From: Arthrobacter sp. H5
GTDB taxonomy: Bacteria > Actinomycetota > Actinomycetes > Actinomycetales > Micrococcaceae
NCBI RefSeq assembly: GCF_000520595.1
Contig: NZ_KI915039.1
Span: 94,200-143,230, forward strand
Direction of reading: 5' to 3'
Length of the DNA stretch: 49,031 nucleotides
Numbering within the stretch: position 1 is the stretch's first letter; each line of letters begins with the position of its first letter. The notes under the pieces were generated by a model. It did not search any database, was not told the origin of the DNA, and saw nothing but the letters and a program-made list of their open reading frames with translations. Both the position numbers and the translations under genes were made by a program. This document shows positions 1 to 8,567 of the stretch, piece by piece.

Positions 1-782
1 CGGCTGCCGCTGAGGCTGGCGTGGAAGACTTCGATGCCGTGGCGGTCGGTGCCGCGAGCCTCCTCGGACTGCTCCCCGACGTCGCACCCTTTCACCAGTC
101 GCTTGCGGCACGGCTGCGCACGAAGGTGACCGTTGCAGCGTCGGACATGGTCACGTCGCACGCCGGTGCACTCGGTTTCCAGCCCGGTGCGGTGCTTGCG
201 GCTGGAACGGGAGCCGTGGCACTCGGCACTGACTTCAGGGACAACTGGCATCGTGTGGACGGATGGGGACACATACTGGGCGACGACGGCGGCGGAGCCT
301 GGATTGGTGCACGCGGACTCAAGCTCGCCCTCAGGTCCATCGACGGCAGGGTGGGTGGGTCAGTTCCGCTGCAGCAGGGTCTCATCAGTCTTTTCGGTTC
401 GAAGGAAGCGTTGATCCAGGACGTGTACACCCGCTCCGACAGGGCTGGCCTGCTCGCCTCATTTGTCCCGGTCATGGCCTCCCACGGTGAAGAGCCAGAT
501 GTGCGGCGCATCTTTGAGGCGGCTGGTGCTGCACTTGCAGACACTGCCGCCGCGGCGCTGCCCTCACCGTTGCCTCCCCGGTTGGCACTGGTGGGCGGAC
601 TGTTCAACGCGACACCCCTGATCCGAAAGTACCTGCTGGTCCGCCTGACCGAAGTACGGCCCGACGTTGCCGTCTGTGATCCCGAAGGGACGTCGCTCGA
701 TGGTGCCCTGCAGCTGGCCTTGCGCGCTGCACGCGGCGAGGTTCGAGACACCCCACCGTATGTGACTGTTCGACGGCACTGA
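1..782 (+). CDS. BadF/BadG/BcrA-type ATPase, N-acetylglucosamine kinase-like (5' truncated by window edge)
   Basis: The reading frame is open to the left edge (first full codon at position 3), so the N-terminus lies outside the window. The visible ~260 residues match the C-terminal part of the ASKHA kinase fold of N-acetylglucosamine kinases: an LAAGTGAVALG phosphate-binding segment, then WGHILGDDGGGAWIG, and near the end ALVGGLFNAT. Proteins of this family phosphorylate GlcNAc or related amino sugars in the cytoplasm using ATP. The substrate cannot be fixed from this fragment. The stop codon lies inside a 17-bp near-tandem repeat. No downstream gene is co-oriented within 1.7 kb, so the partners, if any, lie to the left. 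Confidence 0.8.
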   Translation, partial: AAAEAGVEDFDAVAVGAASLLGLLPDVAPFHQSLAARLRTKVTVAASDMVTSHAGALGFQPGAVLAAGTGAVALGTDFRDNWHRVDGWGHILGDDGGGAWIGARGLKLALRSIDGRVGGSVPLQQGLISLFGSKEALIQDVYTRSDRAGLLASFVPVMASHGEEPDVRRIFEAAGAALADTAAAALPSPLPPRLALVGGLFNATPLIRKYLLVRLTEVRPDVAVCDPEGTSLDGALQLALRAARGEVRDTPPYVTVRRH

Positions 783-800
783 TTGTTCGACAGCACTGAC
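767..800. repeat. 17-bp near-exact tandem repeat over a stop codon
   Basis: Units 767-783 (TGTTCGACGGCACTGAT) and 784-800 (TGTTCGACAGCACTGAC) differ at two positions. The TGA stop of the kinase gene (780-782) falls in the first unit, so the second unit is downstream non-coding sequence. Confidence 0.85.
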
Positions 801-807
801 TGAAACT

Positions 808-841
808 GTCATTCCTGAAGCTGGAACGGTCATTCCTGAAG
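808..841. repeat. 13-bp direct repeat pair in intergenic spacer
   Basis: GTCATTCCTGAAG occurs at 808-820 and again at 829-841, in the spacer between the kinase stop and the stop of the convergent DUF222 gene. With the 17-bp repeat just upstream, most of 767-841 is repeated sequence. No function is evident. Confidence 0.8.
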
Positions 842-920
842 GGGGTCATCCGGCAACCGCCAGTGAACCAGCTGCGCGCCCATGGCGACCGCATTTCATC
901 CGGAGCACGCTGCAACACGT

Positions 921-2366
921 TCACGCAGACCTCCCGGTGACCGGCAGACCAGGTCCGTTCCGGTGGTAGTGGTTTTGCCGCGGCGCCTGTGCCGGGTCGA
1001 TATAGCGGGGCGGGATGAACCACGGCCTGCCGTTAATTGTTTGGATTCGCCAGTCACCCTGATGAATCAGATGATGGTGGCGGGTGCAGAGCAAACAGCC
1101 GTTGTCGCAACTGGTGGCGCCCCCGTGTTCCCAAGGATTGATGTGATGTGCTTCGCACCAGGATGCCGGGATGGTGCAGTCCGGAAAGGTGCATCCGCCG
1201 TCACGGGCAACGAGACCCTTGCGCATGAACGGGGTGAAGAGCCGCGCTGCGCGGCCAATATCGAGAATCTGGCCGGCCCCGCCAAGCACCACCGGGATAA
1301 TATCTGCGTCACAGGCCAGCTGGCGAATGCTGCGTGCGCTGAGCGGTCCGGTGAACACAGCGTGGCCCGCCCGTCCAAGATCGCTCACGAGATCCTCGTG
1401 ATTGATCGTCACCATCACCTGGGGCCGGTGTCCTCCGGTGGCGGGAAGATTGTTGGCACTGAGAGCGATCCGGCAGGCACCCACGAGTCCATCCAGCATC
1501 AGCTGTTCCCGGGTCGGATTGTCCGGGGCTGTCGCTGAACCAGGCGAACCAGGCGATCCAGCCGGTGCGTCGATATGGAGGCGCGGGTTAGTCGCCGTGT
1601 TCATGACGGTGACGAGCTGTTCGAACTGCCCGTCGGTCGCCGAGATTTCGATGTAGTGCAGGCCGGCGCGCTTGCCTCGGAGGAAGACTCCCTGGTGCAT
1701 CTTGAGTACCTCCTCGGTGGGTTCCAGCCCATCGGGATCGAGCAGATCCTCCCACCGTCGGGTGAGTACCCGCAGCATGTCCAGGTCCGACTCGGTGGCC
1801 TGCAGGGTCAGGCCCGCCTCCATGGACTTGAGATCTTCTGGAGTGGCCAGGGGGCGGGTGCGTTCAACTGCACCGGAGATCATGCTGGCCGCCCTACCGC
1901 TGATCTCGGACCGGGAAACTGCAGCGGAAAGGTTCTCCAGTGGCGGAGTGGAAAGCTGCCCGTTGATCTGTACTGATGGCAATAGCAGCGCGCCCAGACG
2001 AATCCGGCGGCGCGCCTCGCTGCGACTGATCCTGAGCCGGCATCGAAGATAATCCGCATTGTCCCGGAATTCCGTGCCTTGACGCGCGGCGCCGTCGTCG
2101 TAGGCCTTAGAAGGGCGAGCAAGCGAAAGGTTCTGGTCCCTCTCACCGACCCGCGAAACGTTTTGCTGCTCGACTGCGTGCGCGCCGATCAGTTGCAACT
2201 GCTCTACGGTGCGTGAAATGTTCTCAATTGCGGCAACGTCATCCGCCAGGGATTGCGTTGACTGCACCAGACTCCCGGCACGGAACCAGTCGGCAAATGC
2301 AGCCAAGTCAGTACGAACGGATGCCAATAGCCCCGAATCCGTCTGCTCGTCTACCGTGATTGCCAT
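921..2366 (-). CDS. DUF222 domain-containing HNH endonuclease (13E12-type)
   Basis: The 481-residue protein has the usual two-part layout: a long helical DUF222 region (about residues 20-330) and a C-terminal HNH nuclease module (about 390-450). The HNH module shows CTFPDCTIPASWCEAHHINP, a GG/N stretch and CTRHHHLIH, so two Cys pairs and the catalytic His are present. Members are probable DNA nucleases, often in many copies per actinobacterial genome (the mycobacterial 13E12 repeat family). The ATG at 2366 sits 13 bases from a near-perfect actinobacterial LexA box, which suggests DNA-damage control. The protein is full length and apparently intact. Its biological role in this family is not settled. 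Confidence 0.9.
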   Translation of the reverse strand: MAITVDEQTDSGLLASVRTDLAAFADWFRAGSLVQSTQSLADDVAAIENISRTVEQLQLIGAHAVEQQNVSRVGERDQNLSLARPSKAYDDGAARQGTEFRDNADYLRCRLRISRSEARRRIRLGALLLPSVQINGQLSTPPLENLSAAVSRSEISGRAASMISGAVERTRPLATPEDLKSMEAGLTLQATESDLDMLRVLTRRWEDLLDPDGLEPTEEVLKMHQGVFLRGKRAGLHYIEISATDGQFEQLVTVMNTATNPRLHIDAPAGSPGSPGSATAPDNPTREQLMLDGLVGACRIALSANNLPATGGHRPQVMVTINHEDLVSDLGRAGHAVFTGPLSARSIRQLACDADIIPVVLGGAGQILDIGRAARLFTPFMRKGLVARDGGCTFPDCTIPASWCEAHHINPWEHGGATSCDNGCLLCTRHHHLIHQGDWRIQTINGRPWFIPPRYIDPAQAPRQNHYHRNGPGLPVTGRSA

Positions 2367-2378
2367 ACCACAACGCTA

Positions 2379-2394
2379 TCGAATACTTGTTCGA
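2379..2394 (-). promoter_or_regulatory. SOS box (LexA operator) of the DUF222-HNH gene
   Basis: On the minus strand the sequence is TCGAAC-AAGT-ATTCGA, one base off the actinobacterial LexA consensus TCGAAC-N4-GTTCGA. It is embedded in a longer inverted repeat, CTATCGAA/TTCGATAG (2376-2383 and 2390-2397). It ends 13 bases before the start codon of the nuclease gene, the normal operator location. It is 139 bases or more from gatC on the other strand. Confidence 0.7.
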
Positions 2395-2535
2395 TAGAAA
2401 AACGAATTCGGCCAATGTGGAGGACGGGTCAACCAAACGTTATCCACAGCCACCAACCCGCGCATGGACCAAGCCCCGCTTATCCCACCCTTAGACTGGA
2501 CTCAGAAACCACACCATCACATATCCAGGAGAAAC

Positions 2536-2832
2536 ATGCCCGAGATCAACCGTGAGGACGTTGCGCATCTGGCGCGGCTGGCCCACATTGATATGAGCAC
2601 CGAGGAGCTGGACCGGATGGCCGGAGAACTGGCAGTCATCGTTGATTCGATCAAGACCGTCAGCGAGGCCGCCGGCGACGACGTCCCGGCCACCAGCCAC
2701 CCCATCCCGTTGAGCAATGTGTACCGCGAGGATGTTGTCGGGGAAACCCTCACCAACGAAGAAGCGCTTTCCGGCGCACCGGACAACGCGGACGGACGCT
2801 TCAAAGTCCCCGCAATCCTGGACGGGGAATAA
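2536..2832 (+). CDS. gatC: Asp-tRNA(Asn)/Glu-tRNA(Gln) amidotransferase subunit C
   Basis: This 98-residue protein starts MPEINREDVAHLARLA, the typical GatC N-terminus, and ends with the conserved LRxD-like region (NADGRFKVPAILDGE). GatC tethers GatA and GatB in the GatCAB complex, which amidates mischarged Glu-tRNA(Gln) and/or Asp-tRNA(Asn). The ATG at 2536 is preferred over an in-frame upstream ATG (2464) because AGGAGA lies at 2527-2532 and because homologues begin with this motif. It is the first gene of gatC-gatA-gatB, with 3 bases to gatA. Confidence 0.95.
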   Translation: MPEINREDVAHLARLAHIDMSTEELDRMAGELAVIVDSIKTVSEAAGDDVPATSHPIPLSNVYREDVVGETLTNEEALSGAPDNADGRFKVPAILDGE

Positions 2833-2835
2833 ACC

Positions 2836-4335
2836 ATGGCCGAACTGATCAGACTCAGCGCCGCAGTCCTCGCCGAGAAGCTTGCAGCTGGAGAAGTATC
2901 CGCCGTCGAAGCCACCCAGGCGCACCTCGACAGGATCGAAGAGGTGGACGGTGCCATCAACGCGTTCCTCCACGTCAATACCGCAGAAGCGCTGCTGGTG
3001 GCGGCTGACGTGGATAAGACGCGATCCACAGGTGACGCGCTGCACCCACTTGCCGGCGTTCCCATTGCCGTGAAGGACCTTATCGTCACCAAGGGTCAGC
3101 CCACTACGGCTGGCTCGAAGATCCTGGAGGGCTGGCATAGCCCCTATGATGCAACCGTCGTCAGCAGGCTCCGCGCAGCGAAAATGCCCATTCTTGGCAA
3201 GACCAACCTCGACGAATTCGCGATGGGTTCGTCCACCGAACATTCGGCGTACGGGCCCACCCGCAACCCCTGGGATCTTGATCGTGTTCCAGGCGGTTCG
3301 GGCGGTGGCTCTGCTGCCGCCGTCGCCGCGTTCGAAGCTCCGCTGGCGCTCGGAACGGACACCGGCGGCTCCATCCGTCAACCAGGCGCGGTCACCGGAA
3401 CCGTGGGGGTAAAGCCCACCTATGGCGGGGTCTCGCGCTACGGTGCCATCGCGATGGCCTCTTCCCTGGATCAGATTGGTCCCGTGTCCCGCACGGTTTT
3501 GGACGCTGCGCTGCTGCACGAAATCATTGGCGGTCACGATCCACACGATTCCACCTCGCTCACCGATCCCGTTGGAGCGCTTGTCGAAGCCGCCCGGAAC
3601 GGCGATGTCGAGGGCATGAAAATCGGCATCATTAAGGAACTCCACGGCGAGGGCTATCAGGCCGGTGTCGAGCACCGTTTCAACGAAGCGCTGGACCTCT
3701 TGCGCACTGCCGGTGCAGAGATCGTCGAGGTCTCCTGCCCCAACTTCAAGTACGCCCTGGGAGCCTATTACCTGATCATGCCGTCCGAGGCATCGTCCAA
3801 CCTTGCCAAGTACGACGGCGTGCGGTTCGGGCTGCGGGTAGTGCCCGACGGCGCGCCCACCATCGAGCGCGTCATGGGCGCCACCCGCGCAGCAGGCTTT
3901 GGTGATGAGGTGAAGCGACGCATCATCCTCGGAACCTACGCGCTCAGCGCCGGTTATTACGACGCCTACTACGGTTCCGCACAGAAGGTCCGCACGCTCA
4001 TCCAGCGCGACTTCGACGCCGCATTCGGCCAGGCGGACGTGTTGATCTCGCCCACCACGCCGACGACGGCGTTCAAGCTGGGGGAGAAGCTGGACGATCC
4101 GCTGGCCATGTACCTGAACGACGTTGCCACCATCCCGGCCAACATGGCGGGAATCCCCGGTATTTCCATTCCGGGCGGATTGGCCGACGGTCTGCCGGTG
4201 GGTATCCAGTTCCTCGCGCCGGCACGACAGGACGCCAGGCTGTACCGTGCGGGTGCGGCATTGGAATCTTTGCTGGAAGGCCAATGGGGCGGACCTTTGT
4301 TGGCGCAGGCGCCCGAAATCGTTGGAGTGAAGTAG
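2836..4335 (+). CDS. gatA: Asp/Glu-tRNA amidotransferase subunit A
   Basis: A 499-residue amidase-signature enzyme of normal GatA length. The Ser-cisSer-Lys triad is visible: Lys in [11 protein letters not shown] (around residue 79), the Ser-rich loop [14 protein letters not shown] (around 155), and the nucleophile in [13 protein letters not shown] (around 178). GatA hydrolyses glutamine and channels ammonia to GatB. It lies between gatC (3-base gap) and gatB (its stop codon directly abuts the gatB ATG), so the three are one translationally linked operon. Confidence 0.97.
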   Translation: MAELIRLSAAVLAEKLAAGEVSAVEATQAHLDRIEEVDGAINAFLHVNTAEALLVAADVDKTRSTGDALHPLAGVPIAVKDLIVTKGQPTTAGSKILEGWHSPYDATVVSRLRAAKMPILGKTNLDEFAMGSSTEHSAYGPTRNPWDLDRVPGGSGGGSAAAVAAFEAPLALGTDTGGSIRQPGAVTGTVGVKPTYGGVSRYGAIAMASSLDQIGPVSRTVLDAALLHEIIGGHDPHDSTSLTDPVGALVEAARNGDVEGMKIGIIKELHGEGYQAGVEHRFNEALDLLRTAGAEIVEVSCPNFKYALGAYYLIMPSEASSNLAKYDGVRFGLRVVPDGAPTIERVMGATRAAGFGDEVKRRIILGTYALSAGYYDAYYGSAQKVRTLIQRDFDAAFGQADVLISPTTPTTAFKLGEKLDDPLAMYLNDVATIPANMAGIPGISIPGGLADGLPVGIQFLAPARQDARLYRAGAALESLLEGQWGGPLLAQAPEIVGVK

Positions 4336-5850
4336 ATGAGCGTAAATACCGCAGAGATCCTGTCCTTCGATGAGGCCATGGAGAAATACGATCCGGTACT
4401 GGGTTTTGAAGTCCACGTTGAGCTCAACACCCGGACCAAGATGTTCTCCTCAGCGCCCAATGCCTTCGGAGACACACCCAACACCAACGTGACACCGGTG
4501 GACCTTGGGCTGCCGGGTGTGCTGCCGGTGATCAACCGGATAGCTGTGGAATCCTCGATCAAAATCGGTCTGGCACTGGGCTGTAAAATCGCCGAGAAAT
4601 GCTACTTTGCACGCAAGAACTACTTCTACCCGGATACGCCCAAAAACTTCCAGACCTCGCAGTATGAAGATCCCATCGCGTACGACGGATCCATTGACAT
4701 TGAACTTGCCGACGGCACCGTATTCACCGTGGAGATCGAGCGCGCACACATGGAGGAGGACGCCGGCAAGCTGACCCACATGGGCGGCGCCACTGGGCGT
4801 ATCCAGGGCGCCGAATTCTCGCTGGTCGATTACAACCGTGCAGGGGTGCCGCTGGTGGAGATTGTCACCAAGCCCATTGTCGGCGTTGGCTCAAGGGCTC
4901 CGGAACTGGCCAAGGCCTACGTCGCGGCGATCCGCGAGATCGTGAAGAACCTTGGCGTCTCCGATGCCCGGATGGAACGCGGCAACGTTCGCTGTGACGC
5001 CAACGTCTCCCTCAAGCCCAAGGGACAGGAGAAATTCGGCACGCGCACCGAAACCAAGAACGTGAACTCGCTGCGCGCCGTCGAGCACGCAGTCCGGTAC
5101 GAAATCCAGCGTCACGCAGCCGTGCTGGACTCCGGGACAGCGATCATCCAGGAGACCCGCCACTGGCATGAGGACACCCGGTCCACCACGTCCGGCAGGC
5201 CAAAATCCGACGCCGACGACTACCGCTACTTCCCGGAGCCCGACCTCGTACCCGTGGTCACCAACGAGGCCTGGATCGAGAAGCTCCGGTCCGAACTTCC
5301 CGAGCCGCCGGCTGAGCGCCGCAAGCGTCTACAACAAGACTGGGGCTACTCGGACGCCGAGTTCCGCGACGTGGTCAACGCCGGCGTGATGACATCGATC
5401 GAGGACACGATCGCGGCTGGCATCAAGCCTGCCACTGCCCGAAAGTGGTGGATGGGCGAAATCTCGCGCCGAGCCAAGGTTGCCGACGTCGAGCCGGCCG
5501 AGCTTGGAGTCACGCCGGAGCTGATCGTCGAACTTCAGGGCCTGATCGAATCCGGCAAGATCAATGACAAGCTGTCCCGTGACGTGCTCGACGGCGTCCT
5601 CGCCGGAGAAGGCACGCCCACCGAGGTGGTGGAAAAGCGCGGCCTGGCGGTGGTGTCCGACGACGGCGCCCTGCTGGAAGCGATCGACGGCGCCCTGGCG
5701 GCGCAACCGGATGTTGCGGACAAGATCCGCGGCGGCAAGGTGCAGGCCGTCGGAGCCATTGTGGGTGGAGTCATGAAGGCGACGCGCGGCCAGGCCGACG
5801 CCGGCCGGGTGCGCGAGCTGATTCTGGAACGGCTGGGCGTCCAAGGCTAA
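4336..5850 (+). CDS. gatB: Asp/Glu-tRNA amidotransferase subunit B
   Basis: The 504-residue protein carries the GatB catalytic domain: GFEVHVELNT at the N-terminus, the LPGVLPVIN region, and YFARKNYFYPDTPKNFQ with the signature aromatic/DxPKxFQ stretch. It also has RYFPEPDLVPV and a C-terminal GatB/YqeY helical tail. GatB activates the tRNA-bound Glu/Asp with ATP and amidates it with ammonia delivered by GatA. Its ATG follows the gatA stop without a gap. No truncation is visible. Confidence 0.97.
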   Translation: MSVNTAEILSFDEAMEKYDPVLGFEVHVELNTRTKMFSSAPNAFGDTPNTNVTPVDLGLPGVLPVINRIAVESSIKIGLALGCKIAEKCYFARKNYFYPDTPKNFQTSQYEDPIAYDGSIDIELADGTVFTVEIERAHMEEDAGKLTHMGGATGRIQGAEFSLVDYNRAGVPLVEIVTKPIVGVGSRAPELAKAYVAAIREIVKNLGVSDARMERGNVRCDANVSLKPKGQEKFGTRTETKNVNSLRAVEHAVRYEIQRHAAVLDSGTAIIQETRHWHEDTRSTTSGRPKSDADDYRYFPEPDLVPVVTNEAWIEKLRSELPEPPAERRKRLQQDWGYSDAEFRDVVNAGVMTSIEDTIAAGIKPATARKWWMGEISRRAKVADVEPAELGVTPELIVELQGLIESGKINDKLSRDVLDGVLAGEGTPTEVVEKRGLAVVSDDGALLEAIDGALAAQPDVADKIRGGKVQAVGAIVGGVMKATRGQADAGRVRELILERLGVQG

Positions 5851-5897
5851 GCGGTCTGCGTTAGCAACTTTGACATGAACGAGAGCAGTCCGGATTA

Positions 5898-5940
5898 GGG
5901 TGAGCATTATTCCGCTCACTTTCGTCTGGATTGCTCACCC
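5898..5940 (+). terminator. Inverted repeat after gatB, possible terminator or regulatory stem
   Basis: GGGTGAGCA (5898-5906) and TGCTCACCC (5932-5940) form a perfect 9-bp stem with a 25-base loop. It lies 48 bases after gatB and 14 bases before the next start codon. There is no T-tract, so it could end gatCAB transcription or be an operator/leader for the kinase gene. Confidence 0.4.
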
Positions 5941-5954
5941 ACTGTGAAGGAGCC

Positions 5955-6851
5955 ATGGCAAACACGCCTTCCGCCGAGGTGGACGTTACCGCGGACCTGG
6001 TCCGGGAACTGCTGGTTGAACAGCACCCGGATCTGGCGCATCTCCCGCTCACCCCTGAAGCCAACGGTTGGGACAACGCAATTTTCCGGCTGGGAGATGA
6101 GCTCGCTGTCCGTCTGCCACGCCGGCAGGCGGCAGCGGAGCTTATCCGCAACGAGCAGCGGTGGCTGGGCGAACTCACACGAGGTGTGAAAACGGTGACG
6201 CCGGTTCCGCTGCGAACGGGACTACCGTCGTCGTCGTATCCGTGGTTCTGGAGCATCACGCGTTGGGTGGACGGTGACCTGGCTGCTCACCTGCCGATGG
6301 CGGACCGGGCACCCGCGGCCCAGGCGCTGGCCGACTTCCTCCTCGACTTCCAGCAGCCGGCACCCGAGGACGCTCCACGAAACCCGGTTCGCGGAGTTGC
6401 GCTCACTACACGCAGCGATGCCGTACTGGCCAGGATCGGCAGCGCGAGACTGTCCACGGAGTTCTCCGATCTGTGGGTTGAACTGCGCGACCAGCCTGTC
6501 TGGGAAGGTCAGGCGCTGTGGGTCCATGGTGATCTGCATGCCGCAAACATCGTGCTGGACAGCCAGGGAGCACTGGCAGGAGTCCTTGACTTCGGAGACC
6601 TGACGAGCGGTGATCCGGCCACTGACCTGGCCGCCGCCTGGATGATCTTCGACAGGAACGGCCGCCGCTCTTTCATCGATCGAATCCAGAGCAGCCGGTA
6701 CACCGACACCGCCACCTGGCAGCGTGCCCGGGGCTGGGCGCTGTGCATGGGGTCGGCGATGGCCGCGACCTCCGATGACCACCCCGCCTTCCAGGCACTC
6801 GGCCACAGTGTCCTGCGCGAGGTACTCACTGACGACGGGAAATCCGCATGA
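5955..6851 (+). CDS. Aminoglycoside phosphotransferase (APH) family kinase
   Basis: A 298-residue protein-kinase-like enzyme. The catalytic loop is LWVHGDLHAANIVLD (HGDxxxxN) and the metal-binding motif is LDFGDLTSGDPATDLAAAW, both standard for APH-family small-molecule kinases. The substrate is unknown; many such genes have nothing to do with antibiotics. ATG 5955 is chosen because GAAGGAG precedes it, although the spacing is short. A TTG at 5931 would add eight residues. The stop overlaps the ATG of the PP2C-like phosphatase gene by four bases, so kinase and phosphatase are made together. Confidence 0.85.
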   Translation: MANTPSAEVDVTADLVRELLVEQHPDLAHLPLTPEANGWDNAIFRLGDELAVRLPRRQAAAELIRNEQRWLGELTRGVKTVTPVPLRTGLPSSSYPWFWSITRWVDGDLAAHLPMADRAPAAQALADFLLDFQQPAPEDAPRNPVRGVALTTRSDAVLARIGSARLSTEFSDLWVELRDQPVWEGQALWVHGDLHAANIVLDSQGALAGVLDFGDLTSGDPATDLAAAWMIFDRNGRRSFIDRIQSSRYTDTATWQRARGWALCMGSAMAATSDDHPAFQALGHSVLREVLTDDGKSA

Positions 6852-7588
6852 ACTGGACCCACATTTCGCGCGTGCAGACTGAAGGCGACAACCACGTCAT
6901 GGAAGACGCCTGCGGCTACCGCGGCAATGCTGTGTGGATGATCGACGGCGCCACATCCCTCCTCGACGAACTCGATCTGCCCGGGGAATCCAACCCGTCC
7001 TGGTACGCGCAGATCTTGAACCTCGCCCTGGCGGAGTGCGCTGGGGCGGCGGATCCGCGTGAAGTGCTCGCGGCCGCCCTGGCCAAGGTTGACGCGCTGG
7101 GCGACCAACTGGTGGGTGCTGAGTCCCAGCGCTTTCCCAGCGCCGCGGTGTCATTGGTCACAGCGGACGGCGACGCACGGCTCCAGGTTCTCAGCCTCGC
7201 CGACTGTCATGTGGTCGCTGCCCTCAATGCCGGCGGGGTGCGCCATGTGGGCGAGGCCATCCGCGAACCGTCCGCCACTGTGGACGACTTAAGAACTGCA
7301 CGGCTGCAGCGAAATACGCCGGGCGGTGTCTGGGTTGCACGGCGGGAACCTGCGGCCGCCTATCAAGCGCGCGTGGTCAACGTGGAGCCCGCCCACACGG
7401 TGGCGTTGGCCTCGGACGGCGCCTGGCGCGCGGTTGACCTTGGACTGGTCAGCGGCCCGGAGGAATTTCTCGAAGCAGTGCGCACACCCGTTGGTGCACA
7501 GGAATTGATGCTGACGCTGCGCAGTACCCAGGATGAAATCGGTGAGTCAGCTGACGACGCCTCCGTGCTGTGCGTGATGGTGGACTAA
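6848..7588 (+). CDS. PP2C-family protein phosphatase-like protein
   Basis: The 246-residue protein resembles a compact PP2C/SpoIIE phosphatase: an early acidic segment (EGDNHVMEDACGYRG), WMIDGATS with the DG metal site, a core LADCHVVAA strand, ALASDGAWR in the second half, and a final DDASVLCVMV (the DNxT/S-like end motif in the form DDAS). These Asp residues would hold two metal ions for phosphoester hydrolysis. Its start overlaps the upstream APH-type kinase (ATGA). Its stop codon lies within a 19-bp tandem duplication shared with the convergent gene. The substrate is unknown. Confidence 0.72.
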   Translation: MNWTHISRVQTEGDNHVMEDACGYRGNAVWMIDGATSLLDELDLPGESNPSWYAQILNLALAECAGAADPREVLAAALAKVDALGDQLVGAESQRFPSAAVSLVTADGDARLQVLSLADCHVVAALNAGGVRHVGEAIREPSATVDDLRTARLQRNTPGGVWVARREPAAAYQARVVNVEPAHTVALASDGAWRAVDLGLVSGPEEFLEAVRTPVGAQELMLTLRSTQDEIGESADDASVLCVMVD

Positions 7589-7610
7589 AGCGGTGATGGT
7601 GGACTAAAGC
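7574..7610. repeat. 19-bp tandem duplication across two convergent stop codons
   Basis: GTGATGGTGGACTAAAGC(G) occurs at 7574-7592 and 7593-7610. The first copy holds the TAA of the PP2C gene (7586-7588). The second copy supplies the TAG of the convergent acyltransferase gene (CTA at 7604-7606 on the plus strand). Confidence 0.9.
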
Positions 7611-8440
7611 ACCAGGTAGCCGCAGGTTCCGAGCACCGGTGTGCCGGAATCGTATCTGTCCAATATTGCCCGCTGCACCGACGACGTCCGCGGCAGTCCC
7701 GCAATCCGTGAGACGTCGCGGGTGCGAAAAACGAAGTAGAGCGCGTCGGCTGGGTTCATTTGGGATTCTCCGAAGAGCGTGAATCGCTGGGCAAACCGCG
7801 CCACGTTTGAGGCGTCCGGAAGGTCTGCCGCCAGTCCTGGATCCAGCATCCACGAAACGCAGGTGGCGTGCTGGACGTTGTACTGCGGGAAGTGCGTGCC
7901 GAAGAAGGTCTTTGCCAAGGCAAGTGAGTGGTCAACACCGGATTCATCGAGTGGCTTTCCAGTCTCGGGAATGTGGATTCCCAGCACAAAGTCGCCTCCG
8001 GCCTGAATCGGCAGGGGCGTTTCCGGCCTGTACAGCATGAATTGAAGGCGTCCGAGCTGGAACATGGTTCCCTGCGCGTGCATGGCGAGCCAGCGCCAGG
8101 TTTCCAGGCCGAAGGCGCCGTGGACCCGGCGGTGGAGCGCTATGTGGCGACCCCAGTCGGCAAAGGAGTCCCGGATTACCGCTTCTGAGACGCCAAGCTC
8201 CCGGTGATGGTCCAGCACCTCGGGTGCAAACCGCAACAGGGCTTCGGTCCACGTCGTCTCCGAGTACTCCGGCAACTGTGGCTTTTCGTCCATGCTGCCC
8301 AGGCGCTGTCGGAGGGATACCAAGGCGTGGACTGCGTCCCGCGACGGTGCACCGGCGATGAGTCCCATGGCCGGAGCCACATCGCTGTCGCGGACATCAA
8401 GGAGTTCCAGGATTTCCGGGGCGGTCATGGTGGCGGGCAT
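7604..8440 (-). CDS. GNAT-like acyltransferase domain protein (function unknown)
   Basis: This 278-residue protein matches my memory of actinobacterial two-domain 'acyltransferase domain-containing' proteins (GNAT-like N- and C-terminal domains). Typical segments are SFADWGRHIALHRRVHGAFG, QLGRLQFMLYRP, and a late VSWMLDPGLAADLPD. No catalytic residue can be named with confidence. ATG 8440 follows AAAGG at a suitable distance. An internal in-frame ATG four codons later is a weaker alternative. It is divergent from the lacI-type gene and is probably monocistronic. The substrate is unknown, and the family name itself is tentative. Confidence 0.6.
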   Translation of the reverse strand: MPATMTAPEILELLDVRDSDVAPAMGLIAGAPSRDAVHALVSLRQRLGSMDEKPQLPEYSETTWTEALLRFAPEVLDHHRELGVSEAVIRDSFADWGRHIALHRRVHGAFGLETWRWLAMHAQGTMFQLGRLQFMLYRPETPLPIQAGGDFVLGIHIPETGKPLDESGVDHSLALAKTFFGTHFPQYNVQHATCVSWMLDPGLAADLPDASNVARFAQRFTLFGESQMNPADALYFVFRTRDVSRIAGLPRTSSVQRAILDRYDSGTPVLGTCGYLVL

Positions 8441-8538
8441 CGGCGGCCTTTCGTGAGGTTGGTGTTATCGTATCGCGCCAGCAATCGCTGACGTAGCGTG
8501 ATCATAACAATCTCTTTTCGATCATCTTGTTGCATATT

Positions 8539-8552
8539 GTGAGAAGTCTCAC
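8539..8552. promoter_or_regulatory. Perfect palindrome GTGAGA-AG-TCTCAC
   Basis: A 14-base perfect inverted repeat lies in the divergent spacer, 57 bases before the LacI-type gene. Its size and position fit a repressor operator, but the palindrome is not the usual LacI-family type, so a second regulator is possible. Confidence 0.5.
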
Positions 8553-8567
8553 TATGGTGGTGTTATT

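Noticed and set aside
2491-4416. 641-codon open frame antisense to gatC/gatA
   Set aside because: It mirrors the third-position GC bias of gatA on the other strand, has no recognisable protein pattern, and gatA is unmistakable.
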